DNA of 18,710 nucleotides from Pseudomonadota bacterium (lineage in GTDB: Bacteria; Myxococcota_A; Polyangia; Haliangiales; Haliangiaceae). The position numbers and the translations under genes were made by a program. The notes below the pieces were generated by a model. That model searched no databases, had not been told where the DNA came from, and saw only the letters and a list, made by a program, of their open reading frames with translations. Each line of letters starts with the position of its first letter. Position 1 is the stretch's first letter. The stretch spans positions 1 through 18,710 of the forward strand of contig JAEYYY010000790.1 of the NCBI GenBank assembly GCA_023430775.1. Reading direction: 5' to 3'. Positions 5,733 to 12,730 of this stretch are shown here, piece after piece.

Positions 5733-7295
5733 ATGCACCTGCTCCGGGTCGGGATCCTCGCGGCACTGGCAACAGCATGTAGCGAGCCCGCGGCCGACCT
5801 CGTGATCGTGCCGGGTGCGTCGCCGACCGGCGATCCGGTGTCGGCGTTCGGCTTCGGCGAGGTCGGCGTGCTGACCGCGAAGCGCCAGGTGTTCACGGTC
5901 GTCAACGCCGGCGATGCCGACGCCGTGCTCGACGATGTCGCGCTCACCCGCGGCGTGCCGTTCGTCACCGAGACCGGCACCGCCCCCGGCCTGCCCGCGT
6001 GCGACCCGACTCTGGTGCTCGCGCCCGGCGCCGGTTGCGTGGTGACGATCCGGTTCGCGCCGATGGAGCTCGGCGACTTCACGACCACGCTGGTGGTCTC
6101 CTACAACCGCGACCGCGATGCCCGCCTCGACATCGCGGCGACCAGCAAGCTCGATTGCAGCATCAACGACGAGCTCGCGACGTCGCACGCCAACGGCGTC
6201 AGCGCCGCCGAGGCGCAGATGGCGACCGAGCGCGCGCAGGGCACCGCCGATGGCACCGCGGCCGGCGAGGCGCTGACCTACGACGATGGCCAGACCGACG
6301 GCTACCAGGAGGGTTACAGCGCCGGCTATCAGGAGGGCTACAACGGACCTGCAGGCTACCCCGCGGGTCACGCCGCCGGCTATCCGATCGGCTATCAGCG
6401 CGGCATCACCGATCCCGCGAGCTGCCAGGCCGGCAACAGCGACGGTCGCGCCGACGGTCAGGCCGACGGTGCGTACGACGGCTCGATCGATGGCTACGCC
6501 AGCGGCTATCACGACGGCTATCCGCTCGGCGCCGGCGATGGCTACGACGACGGCTATCGCGATGGGCTCGCCGACGGTGCCTACGACGGTGCGAGTCAGG
6601 GCGCGAGCAACGGTGCGAGCGCCGGTGGCAGCGATGGCTACGACGCGGGGTACGACGACGGCTTTCCGTACGGCTACGAGGACGGCTATGCCGACGGCAC
6701 CTGCTCGGCGGTCGGCGATCCGCGACCGGCACCGCGCGTGAAGCAGGCGGCGACCGACTTCGAGGCGCTGTGCTACGAGCACGGCTTCGACACCACCTAC
6801 GATCCGGCGACCTACGCGACCGCGTATCAGCTCGCGTTCGCCGCCGCGAAGGCGGTGAACGTCGAGTACCAGGCCGGCTACGCCGAGGCGTTCCCGCGCG
6901 GCCGCTCGGCCGGACTCACCGCCGGTACCGCGGCGGGCTATGCGGCCGGCCATGCCGCGGGTGAAGCGGCGGGCTTCGCGGCCGGTTCGCAGCTCCGCTA
7001 CGACCAGTGCTACGACGCGGCGTATCCGCCGGCCTACTCGAGCGCGTACTCGACCGCCTACGCGAGCGCGTACTCGGACGGTCATGCCGACGGCGCGGCC
7101 GATGCCTACGCGGCGGCGTACGCGAACGGCTTCGACGCCGGGTATGCCGTCGGCTTCAACGACGAGTACCCGTACGCATTCGACGATGCCTACGACGATG
7201 CCTTCGCCAGCGCCTATCCCTACGGCTGGGACGACGGCTACGCGACCGGCTATGACTACGGATACGACGACGCCGGCTACGACACCTGCTGGTGA
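5733..7295 (+). CDS. Lipoprotein with HYDIN/ASH-like domain and long GX3-type tetrad repeats
   Basis: The 520-residue product has a signal peptide with lipobox LATAC (Cys16). Residues about 25-140 resemble an Ig-like choice-of-anchor D / ASH-HYDIN domain: FGEVGVLTAKRQVFTVVNAGDADAVL, then LAPGAGCVVTIRFAPMELGDF and LVVSYN. The rest is built on a four-residue period with Gly or Ala in one position, often followed by Tyr or Phe (DGYQEGYSAGYQEGY; later AAYPPAYSSAYSTAY). Array 1 covers about residues 164-322 and is Gly/Asp-rich. A non-Gly section with Cys and Tyr follows, then array 2 covers about 380-520 and shifts from Gly to Ala. Cysteines mark the array borders, and the protein ends TCW. GX3 repeats in Yae1/Lto1 and FliH form glycine-packed helices, but no homology to those is claimed. 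Function is unknown. ATG 5733 fits the signal peptide; ribosome-site evidence is weak. Confidence 0.85.
   Translation: MHLLRVGILAALATACSEPAADLVIVPGASPTGDPVSAFGFGEVGVLTAKRQVFTVVNAGDADAVLDDVALTRGVPFVTETGTAPGLPACDPTLVLAPGAGCVVTIRFAPMELGDFTTTLVVSYNRDRDARLDIAATSKLDCSINDELATSHANGVSAAEAQMATERAQGTADGTAAGEALTYDDGQTDGYQEGYSAGYQEGYNGPAGYPAGHAAGYPIGYQRGITDPASCQAGNSDGRADGQADGAYDGSIDGYASGYHDGYPLGAGDGYDDGYRDGLADGAYDGASQGASNGASAGGSDGYDAGYDDGFPYGYEDGYADGTCSAVGDPRPAPRVKQAATDFEALCYEHGFDTTYDPATYATAYQLAFAAAKAVNVEYQAGYAEAFPRGRSAGLTAGTAAGYAAGHAAGEAAGFAAGSQLRYDQCYDAAYPPAYSSAYSTAYASAYSDGHADGAADAYAAAYANGFDAGYAVGFNDEYPYAFDDAYDDAFASAYPYGWDDGYATGYDYGYDDAGYDTCW
6216..7290 (+). repeat. 12-bp-period coding repeat (tetrapeptide arrays)
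   Basis: Within the lipoprotein gene, codons for Gly-Tyr or Ala-Tyr recur every 12 bases (ggcta[tc] or gcgta[tc]) across two blocks, about 6220-6700 and 6870-7290. The period is imperfect at DNA level while the amino-acid pattern is kept, so selection on the protein is more likely than recent slippage. The two blocks differ: Gly/Asp-rich first, Ala/Ser-rich later. Confidence 0.8.
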
Positions 7296-7296
7296 C

Positions 7297-7962
7297 TCAG
7301 TCCGGCACCATCGGTCCGCCCTTGGCGATCGCGCGCTGGAATGCCGGGCGCGCCTGGCAGGTGGCACTCCACTCGGCGATCTTCGGCGACGGCGAGAACG
7401 CCTTCGCGCGGGTCAGGATGCCCTCGACGGCGTAGATCATCTGGAAGTCGGCGATCGAGATGTCGGCGCCGCCGAACCACGGGTTGCGCTCGAGGTGATC
7501 GCCGACGAACTTCACGTGGCGCGTCAGGTTGGGATCGATGAAGTCGCCCGACACCTTCGAGACGATCGCGTTGGTGATCGGCCGGATCAGGAACGGCGCA
7601 CCACTCTTGATCTTGCCGAAGATCAGCTTGAGCAACAGGAACGGCATCAGCGAGCCTTCCGCGTAGTGCAGGAAGTACTGGCAGTCGCGATGCGCCTGGG
7701 TGCCGGCCGCCGGGACGAAGCGGCCCTTGCCGTACTTGCCGGCGAGGTGCTCGAGGATCGCGCCGGACTCGGCGTAGGTCTCGCCGTCGTCGACGACCAC
7801 CGGCGACTTGCCGAGCGGATGGATCTTCGCCAGCTCGGGTGGCGCGAGCATGGTCTTCGGGTCGCGCTCGTACTTCACGATCTCGTACGGGACCTCGAGC
7901 TCTTCGAGCGCCCACAGCACGCGCTGCGATCGCGAGTTGTTGAGGTGATGGACGGTGATCAC
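7297..7962 (-). CDS. Glutathione S-transferase family protein
   Basis: This 221-residue two-domain protein matches soluble GSTs. The N-terminal thioredoxin-like half begins VITVHHLNNSRSQRVLWALEEL, with Ser/Arg near the usual catalytic position. It continues to HPLGKSPVVV, holding the cis-proline loop, and AESGAILEHLAGKYG, holding the Glu-Ser glutathione-binding pair. The helical C-terminal half includes NPWFGGADISIADFQMIYAVEGIL, the conserved N-capping box and hydrophobic staple. It probably conjugates or reduces substrates with glutathione in the cytoplasm; the class and substrate are not determined. GTG at 7962 is preferred over ATG at 8007 because the family N-terminus begins there and TAACAG lies seven bases upstream. 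It is divergent from the OmpA-like gene across 74 bp. Its stop is one base from the stop of the convergent repeat-lipoprotein gene. Confidence 0.93.
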   Translation of the reverse strand: MITVHHLNNSRSQRVLWALEELEVPYEIVKYERDPKTMLAPPELAKIHPLGKSPVVVDDGETYAESGAILEHLAGKYGKGRFVPAAGTQAHRDCQYFLHYAEGSLMPFLLLKLIFGKIKSGAPFLIRPITNAIVSKVSGDFIDPNLTRHVKFVGDHLERNPWFGGADISIADFQMIYAVEGILTRAKAFSPSPKIAEWSATCQARPAFQRAIAKGGPMVPD

Positions 7963-7969
7963 GAAGGCG

Positions 7970-7975
7970 CTGTTA
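7970..7975 (-). promoter_or_regulatory. Putative -10 hexamer (TAACAG) for the GST gene
   Basis: On the minus strand TAACAG is followed by seven bases and the GTG at 7962. No Shine-Dalgarno is present, so a leaderless start is likely. The last base departs from TAnnnT. Confidence 0.4.
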
Positions 7976-8036
7976 GCACGATCTGTGTGCTCAGTTCGCT
8001 TGCACAACCCGACAGCGTCGATCGAGGATTCGTCCC

Positions 8037-8546
8037 ATGCGAGGACTATTGCTCGGGCTACTCCTAGCCTCCGGTTGTTCGCTGCTACCGAACCAGAAGG
8101 AAGCAGCGTTCCCCACGGTCGAGATCGCGGGCGTCCGTCCGCCGCCGCAGCAGCGCATCGTGCTGCTGCCGTCGAACATCGTGATCTCCGACAAGATCCA
8201 GTTCGAGGTCAACAAGGCCGACGTCAAGCCGGTCTCGTACCCCCTCCTCGACGAGGTGGTCACGGTGATGAAGGCCAACGAGCAGATCGATTCGGTGCAG
8301 ATCGAAGGTCACACCGACTCGACCGGCGCGGCCGACTACAACACCAAGCTCTCGCAGCAGCGTGCCGAGGCGGTGATGAAGTACATCGTCAGCAAGGGCA
8401 TCGCGCAGTCGCGGCTCTCCGCGAAGGGCTTCGGTCCCGATCAGCCGATCGCGGCCAACGACACCCCGGAAGGCCAGGAGATGAACCGCCGCGTCGAGTT
8501 CAAGATCCTCCACCAGGGTCCCATCAAGACCATCGTGACGGACTAA
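8037..8546 (+). CDS. OmpA-family peptidoglycan-binding lipoprotein
   Basis: The product has 169 residues with signal peptide and lipobox LASGC (Cys14). From about residue 50 it carries an OmpA C-terminal domain. IQFEVNKADVKP is the first strand, IEGHTDSTGAADYNTKLSQQRAEAV contains the Asp and Arg that in this family hold meso-diaminopimelate, and KGFGPDQPIAANDTPEGQEMNRRVEF ends the domain. It likely tethers the outer membrane to peptidoglycan, like Pal, although no tol genes are nearby. GAGG at 8024-8027 is nine bases before the ATG, so a leadered transcript is expected. It starts a cluster with the genes at 8558 and 8932; the first gap is 11 bp. Confidence 0.94.
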   Translation: MRGLLLGLLLASGCSLLPNQKEAAFPTVEIAGVRPPPQQRIVLLPSNIVISDKIQFEVNKADVKPVSYPLLDEVVTVMKANEQIDSVQIEGHTDSTGAADYNTKLSQQRAEAVMKYIVSKGIAQSRLSAKGFGPDQPIAANDTPEGQEMNRRVEFKILHQGPIKTIVTD

Positions 8547-8557
8547 GGGAGACCACC

Positions 8558-8932
8558 ATGAGCAAGCTGATCACTCTCTCCGTCATCCTCGCCGCAGCTG
8601 CCGGCTGCAAGTCGGGCAACCCGCAGGCGCGCCAGGAGATCATCACGCTCGTCGGCAACACCAAGCCGTCGCTCGACGAGTGCTACAACATCGCGCTCGC
8701 CCGCGATCGCAAGATCGGTGCGGGCTTCTTCACCGTCGACGCGGTGATCGAAGGCTCGACCGGCCAGTTCAAGGACGTGGTCGTCCGCCGCGACGAGGTG
8801 CAGTCGCCGGAGGTCCGCCAGTGCGTGGTGCAGACGCTGCGCACCCTCAAGCTGTCGAAGCCGACCGGACAGCAGAACGCGGCGGTCTCGTTCGCGTTCC
8901 GCTTCACCGCGACGCAAGCGCCAGGCAACTGA
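8558..8932 (+). CDS. AgmX/PglI-like C-terminal-domain lipoprotein
   Basis: This 124-residue lipoprotein (lipobox AAAGC, Cys17) is nearly all one small domain. LDECYNIALAR is followed by GFFTVDAVIEGSTGQFKDVVV, SPEVRQCVVQTLRTLKLSKP and VSFAFRF. The pattern Cys, repeated beta strands with G-x-x-x-x-V, second Cys, then a helix before the last strand matches the TonB-like module found at the C-terminus of myxobacterial gliding proteins AgmX/PglI and many related lipoproteins. Here the domain is alone, without FHA, GYF or transmembrane parts. The two cysteines may form a disulfide. A strong AGGGAG lies before the ATG. Its TGA overlaps the next gene's ATG by one base (8932), suggesting coupling. The family call rests on pattern recognition. 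Confidence 0.8.
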   Translation: MSKLITLSVILAAAAGCKSGNPQARQEIITLVGNTKPSLDECYNIALARDRKIGAGFFTVDAVIEGSTGQFKDVVVRRDEVQSPEVRQCVVQTLRTLKLSKPTGQQNAAVSFAFRFTATQAPGN

Positions 8933-9384
8933 TGGCCAAGACGCCGACGCGCTCGCCCACCCACGAGGACATCGAGCTGCGTCGACTCTCGTCGATGGGC
9001 CTCGAGCTCGAGGAGATCGCCGAGGACGGTGCGATCCAGCGAGCCGCGCTGATCGAGCTGGCCGAGGATCGCGGCCGGCCTGCCAGTCACTACGTCGCCG
9101 CGGTGGCGCTGGCGACGTCGGGCGACGACGATCAGCCGCTGCGCATCGAGCCGGCGGCGCCGACCACGCTGCGGATCTGCGTCGGCACCTGCCAGCGCTA
9201 CGGCGCGCTCGACGTCATCGACGCGGTGATCGGCCGGCCGAACCTCGCGATCGTGCCGGTCAGCTGCCTCGACCGCTGCGATCAGGCCGCCGCCTGCGAG
9301 ATCGATGGCGCCCACGGCAAGCTCGTGGTCGCGCCGGCGACCCCGGCGAACGTCACCGAAGCACTCGATACACTTCTTCATTAA
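8932..9384 (+). CDS. Thioredoxin-fold [2Fe-2S] ferredoxin-like protein (NuoE-like domain)
   Basis: The 150-residue protein has a charged helical N-terminal part (about residues 10-65) and a C-terminal domain resembling the thioredoxin-like [2Fe-2S] ferredoxins and the NuoE cluster domain. ICVGTCQRYGALDVID holds C83 and C87, and PVSCLDRCDQAAACEI holds C112, C116 and C122. The second pair, C-x3-C in CLDRC, is canonical; the first pair is also C-x3-C, one residue shorter than the usual C-x4-C. It has no signal peptide, so it is cytoplasmic. It probably carries one [2Fe-2S] cluster and transfers electrons or senses redox state; the partner is unknown. It overlaps the preceding lipoprotein gene by one base and ends the cluster. 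Confidence 0.75.
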   Translation: MAKTPTRSPTHEDIELRRLSSMGLELEEIAEDGAIQRAALIELAEDRGRPASHYVAAVALATSGDDDQPLRIEPAAPTTLRICVGTCQRYGALDVIDAVIGRPNLAIVPVSCLDRCDQAAACEIDGAHGKLVVAPATPANVTEALDTLLH

Positions 9385-9421
9385 GTCGCACGTGTCGCAG
9401 GGCGGTGGTTCAGTAGCGACC

Positions 9422-9445
9422 GGCAGGGCTTGGCGCTAGCCTGCC
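9422..9445. promoter_or_regulatory. Inverted repeat over the ABC-operon promoter
   Basis: GGCAGG (9422-9427) and CCTGCC (9440-9445) form a perfect 6-bp inverted repeat with a 12-bp spacer. The right arm overlaps the putative -10 hexamer TAGCCT. It could be an operator or an RNA hairpin, or chance. Confidence 0.25.
9437..9442 (+). promoter_or_regulatory. Putative -10 hexamer (TAGCCT) for the ABC operon
   Basis: TAGCCT fits TAnnnT and lies nine bases before the GTG at 9452, in the 67-bp gap after the ferredoxin-like gene. No Shine-Dalgarno precedes the start, and no clear -35 was seen. Confidence 0.4.
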
Positions 9446-9451
9446 CAGGCA

Positions 9452-10204
9452 GTGCTCAGGCTGTCCAAGGTCAACAAGTACTACCGGGTCGGCACGCACA
9501 GCCTGCACGTGCTGCGCGACATCGACGTCGAGGTCGGCGACGGCGAGTTCGTCGCGATCATGGGCGCGTCGGGCTCCGGCAAGTCGACGATGCTCAACAT
9601 CCTCGGCATCCTCGACGAGTACGACAGTGGCGAGTACTGGCTCGGCGACACGCTGATCCGCGATCTGTCGGAGCGCCGCGCCGCGTACTACCGCAACCGC
9701 TTCATCGGCTTCGTCTTCCAGTCGTTCAACCTGCTGCCGTTCAAGACCGCGCTCGAGAACGTCGCCCTGCCCCTCTATTACCAGGGCGTGTCGCGCCGCA
9801 AGCGCAACGCGATCGCGATGCAGTTCCTCGAGCGCGTCGGCCTGCGCGACTGGGCCGAGCACGTGCCGTCGGAGATGTCCGGTGGCCAGAAGCAGCGCGT
9901 CGCGATCGCGCGGTCGTTGATCGGCAAGCCGCGCTTGATCCTGGCCGACGAGCCGACCGGCGCACTCGATAGCGAGACCAGCAAGCAGATCATGGATCTG
10001 ATGACCGAGATCAATCAGTCCGGCATCACGGTCCTCGTCGTCACTCACGATCCCGAGGTCGCCGCGCGCTGCGGGCGCACCATCCGCCTCCGCGACGGCA
10101 AGGTGATGACGGAGGCCGAGCTTGCCTCGGTGTCGAACCCGCGGATCAGCGCGGCCAGCGTCGCCGACATCGATGGTTCCGTGCCGAAGGCCGAGGCGCC
10201 CTGA
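9452..10204 (+). CDS. ABC transporter ATPase, MacB/LolD type
   Basis: The 250-residue ATPase has all nucleotide-binding motifs: Walker A GASGSGKST (residues 38-46), Q-loop in FVFQSFNLLP, signature MSGGQKQR (S143), Walker B LILADEP (D166, E167), D-loop GALD and H-loop VTHD (H199). The sequence places it in the MacB/LolD/FtsE group, which powers mechanotransmission or envelope-export systems rather than transport through a membrane channel. A tail of about 30 residues follows the domain. It heads a four-gene unit with two permeases and an adaptor. Its TGA overlaps the next ATG by one base (10204). The start is GTG at 9452, with TAGCCT nine bases upstream and no Shine-Dalgarno. Confidence 0.96.
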   Translation: MLRLSKVNKYYRVGTHSLHVLRDIDVEVGDGEFVAIMGASGSGKSTMLNILGILDEYDSGEYWLGDTLIRDLSERRAAYYRNRFIGFVFQSFNLLPFKTALENVALPLYYQGVSRRKRNAIAMQFLERVGLRDWAEHVPSEMSGGQKQRVAIARSLIGKPRLILADEPTGALDSETSKQIMDLMTEINQSGITVLVVTHDPEVAARCGRTIRLRDGKVMTEAELASVSNPRISAASVADIDGSVPKAEAP

Positions 10205-11430
10205 TGTTCTCGTGGGATCGCTGGCAAGAGGTCTTCGACACCATCCGCCGCAACAAGCTGCGGACCACGCTGACGTGCATCTCCGTCGCGTGGGGCATCT
10301 TCGTCCTGGTGTTCCTGCTCGGGCTCGGCAACGGCCTCGACCAGGGCATGCGGAAGAACTTCGCGAAGGACGCCACCAACGGCGTCTGGATGTGGGCGAA
10401 CAAGACCAGCGTCCCTCACGGCGGCTACGACATCGGCCGCCGCATCCGGTTCGAGAACGCGGATTACGATCACGCGAAGGGCGTCCAGGGCATCGATCGG
10501 ATCGCCGGCCGGTTCTTCACCAACAACGCGACGATCATCCGCCGCAACGACAAGGCGAGCGCGTTCGAGCTCAACGCCACGCATCCCGACGCGCTCTACC
10601 TCGAGCAGCACACGATCATCGCGGGGCGCTTCATCAGCCCGAGCGATCTGACGAACCGGCGCAAGGCCGTGGTGATCGGGCGGATCGTCCAGGACTTCCT
10701 GTTCGCGCCGGAGGACAAGCCGATCGGTCAGTGGATCCTCGTCAACGACGTGCCGTTCCAGGTCGTCGGCGTGTTCTCCGACGAGGGCGGCAACGAGGCC
10801 GAGCGCCGCGTCTACGTCCCGCTGTCGACCGCGCAGCTGACGTTCAACGGCGAGAACCGGCTCAACATGCTGCAGTTCACCGTCGGCGACGCCGGCCCCG
10901 AGGAGGCCCAGGCGATCGTCGATCAGGTGGTCAACCAGCTGTCGGAGAACCACAACTTCGATCCGAACGACAAGCTGGCCGTTCGCGTCCGCAACAACAT
11001 CGAGGGCTTCGCGCGGTTCCAGAAGCTGTTCTGGATGATCTCGGTGTTCGTCACCGTGATCGGCCTCGGCACGCTCGCCGCCGGCGTGGTCGGCGTGTCG
11101 AACATCATGATGATCGCCGTCAAGGAGCGCACCAAGGAGATCGGGGTTCGCAAGGCGCTCGGCGCGACGCCGTTCTCGATCATCACGATGATCATCCAGG
11201 AGGCGGTGTTCCTGACCGCGCTGTCGGGCTTGCTCGGACTGTCGGCCGGCGTCGGCATGCTCGAGCTGGCCGGCGGTGTCGGCAGCGAGTTCCTCCACAA
11301 CCCGAGCGTCGACATCGGCACCGGCATCAAGGCGGCGGTGTTCCTGGTCTGTGCGGGCGCCCTCGCCGGCTACTTCCCCGCGCGCGCCGCGGCACGCGTC
11401 AACCCCATCCACGCGCTGCGAGATCAATGA
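10204..11430 (+). CDS. MacB-like ABC permease 1 (MacB_PCD + FtsX)
   Basis: This 408-residue permease has the MacB arrangement. TM1 is near residues 20-42 (TLTCISVAWGIFVLVFLLGLG), followed by a large periplasmic core domain (about 45-270). Three C-terminal helices form the FtsX domain: about 275-305 (FWMISVFVTVIGLGTLAAGVV), 322-355 and 370-392. Conserved KERTKEIGVRKALGATPFS lies between TM2 and TM3, and the protein ends NPIHALRDQ. It pairs with the upstream ATPase, its paralogue downstream and the HlyD adaptor; a heterodimer of the two permeases is likely. It overlaps the ATPase gene by one base and directly abuts the next gene. A 48-bp tract (11134-11181) is identical to 12376-12423 in the paralogue. 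Confidence 0.95.
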   Translation: MFSWDRWQEVFDTIRRNKLRTTLTCISVAWGIFVLVFLLGLGNGLDQGMRKNFAKDATNGVWMWANKTSVPHGGYDIGRRIRFENADYDHAKGVQGIDRIAGRFFTNNATIIRRNDKASAFELNATHPDALYLEQHTIIAGRFISPSDLTNRRKAVVIGRIVQDFLFAPEDKPIGQWILVNDVPFQVVGVFSDEGGNEAERRVYVPLSTAQLTFNGENRLNMLQFTVGDAGPEEAQAIVDQVVNQLSENHNFDPNDKLAVRVRNNIEGFARFQKLFWMISVFVTVIGLGTLAAGVVGVSNIMMIAVKERTKEIGVRKALGATPFSIITMIIQEAVFLTALSGLLGLSAGVGMLELAGGVGSEFLHNPSVDIGTGIKAAVFLVCAGALAGYFPARAAARVNPIHALRDQ

Positions 11431-12684
11431 ATGTTCGATCTCGATAAATGGAAGGAGATCTGGGCGACGCTACGCAGCAACCGGCTGCGCACGTTCCTCA
11501 CCGCGTTCGGCGTGTTCTGGGGAATCCTCATGCTGATGGCGATGCTCGGCTTCGGCTCGAGCATCAAGACCGGCAGCCAGAAGCAGATGCGCGGCATGGC
11601 GACCAACATGCTGTGGATCTGGGGCATGAACACCAGCGAGTCGTACGCCGGCCTGCCGCCGGGTCGGCCGGTGCGGTTCAACACCGACGACATCGACATC
11701 CTGCGCCGGCTGCCGTCGATCGAGCACCTCGCCCCGCGGCTGTCGCTCGGCGGCTGGATGGGCAGCAACGTCGCCTCCTACGAGAACAAGACCGGCACCT
11801 ACAACATCATGGGTGACTTCCCGGAGCTCAAGAAGATCGTCGCGTTCCAGTACGACGCCGGACGGTTCATCAACGAGCGCGACATCACCGAGCAGCGCAA
11901 GGTCGCGGTGATCGGCAAGGCCGTGCGCGAGCAGCTGTTCGATCCCCAGGAGAACCCGATCGGCAAGTACATCAAGGTCGGCGGCGTCTACTTCCAGGTC
12001 GTCGGCGTCACCGGCACGCTGCGCAGCGGCCAGGGCGGCGATCGCGACGCCAACACGCTCTGCGTGCCGTGCACGACGATGAAGAACGCGTTCAACATGG
12101 GCAACCGCGTCGGCGTGTTCGCGCTCACCGCGAAGCCCGGCACCGACGCCGTCGAGCTCGAGCGCCAGGTCAAGGAGGCGCTCAAGCAGCACCACAAGAT
12201 CGCGCCGTCGGACGAGCTCGCGATCGGCTCGTTCAACATGTTCGTGATGTTCGGCAAGATCGAGGGCTTCTTCTTCGTGCTCCAGCTGATCAGCTGGCTG
12301 GTCGGCGGCGCCACGCTGTTCGCCGGCGTCGTCGGCGTGTCGAACATCATGCTGATCACCGTCAAGGAGCGGACGAAGGAGATCGGGGTTCGCAAGGCGC
12401 TCGGCGCGACGCCGTTCTCGATCGTCTCGATGGTGATGAAGGAGTCGATCGTGCTGACGTCGATCGCCGGCCTCGTCGGCATCGCGGCCGGCGTTGGCCT
12501 GCTCGCGGTCGCCGAGCTGGTGATCACCAGCATGCCGGACTCGCCGCTCGGTCCACCCATTGTCAGTCTCGGGACGGTGCTCCAGGCCGTCGCCGTGCTC
12601 GTCGTCGCCGGAGCCTTTGCCGGCGTGATGCCCGCATCTCATGCCGCCTCGATCAAGCCGATCGAGGCACTGCGAGCGGAGTGA
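11431..12684 (+). CDS. MacB-like ABC permease 2 (MacB_PCD + FtsX)
   Basis: The 417-residue protein is a paralogue of the preceding permease with the same layout: TM1 near 20-42 (FLTAFGVFWGILMLMAMLGFG), a periplasmic domain containing KVAVIGKAVREQLF and GKYIKVGGVYFQVVGV, and three C-terminal helices. It shares KERTKEIGVRKALGATPFS and ends IKPIEALRAE. Its ATG follows the upstream TGA without a gap, so the two are translated together. The periplasmic domains differ clearly while the cytoplasmic loop is nearly the same, which fits two subunits contacting one ATPase but different periplasmic surfaces. Substrate unknown; relatives export lipoproteins, peptides, macrolides or toxins. Confidence 0.95.
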   Translation: MFDLDKWKEIWATLRSNRLRTFLTAFGVFWGILMLMAMLGFGSSIKTGSQKQMRGMATNMLWIWGMNTSESYAGLPPGRPVRFNTDDIDILRRLPSIEHLAPRLSLGGWMGSNVASYENKTGTYNIMGDFPELKKIVAFQYDAGRFINERDITEQRKVAVIGKAVREQLFDPQENPIGKYIKVGGVYFQVVGVTGTLRSGQGGDRDANTLCVPCTTMKNAFNMGNRVGVFALTAKPGTDAVELERQVKEALKQHHKIAPSDELAIGSFNMFVMFGKIEGFFFVLQLISWLVGGATLFAGVVGVSNIMLITVKERTKEIGVRKALGATPFSIVSMVMKESIVLTSIAGLVGIAAGVGLLAVAELVITSMPDSPLGPPIVSLGTVLQAVAVLVVAGAFAGVMPASHAASIKPIEALRAE

Positions 12685-12709
12685 GGTCAGAGATGACGAG
12701 CGAAGCGAG
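12673..12709 (+). repeat. Imperfect 13-bp direct repeat at the permease-adaptor junction
   Basis: CGAGCGGAGTGAG (12673-12685, spanning the permease stop) and CGAGCGAAGCGAG (12697-12709) match at 11 of 13 bases with 24-bp spacing. It may be a small dispersed intergenic repeat or a chance product of Arg/Ser/Glu-type GC-rich sequence. Confidence 0.35.
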
Positions 12710-12730
12710 TCCACAGAGGGATTTGAGACA

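Noticed and set aside
5419..6088. Upstream in-frame extension of the LRR gene on the minus strand
   Set aside because: The extension crosses the small lipoprotein gene and the divergent repeat-lipoprotein gene and has no LRR pattern. The GTG at 5419 with GTGA overlap is more consistent.
6216..7290. CRISPR array or tandem satellite suggested by the regular period
   Set aside because: The period is 12 bp with no spacers and lies within one open frame; it is a coding tetrapeptide repeat.
5601..7367. 588-codon open frame opposite the tetrad-repeat lipoprotein
   Set aside because: Its Val/Gly/Ile repeats are the direct antisense image of the 12-bp coding repeat. The plus strand has a signal peptide, lipobox and an ASH-like domain.
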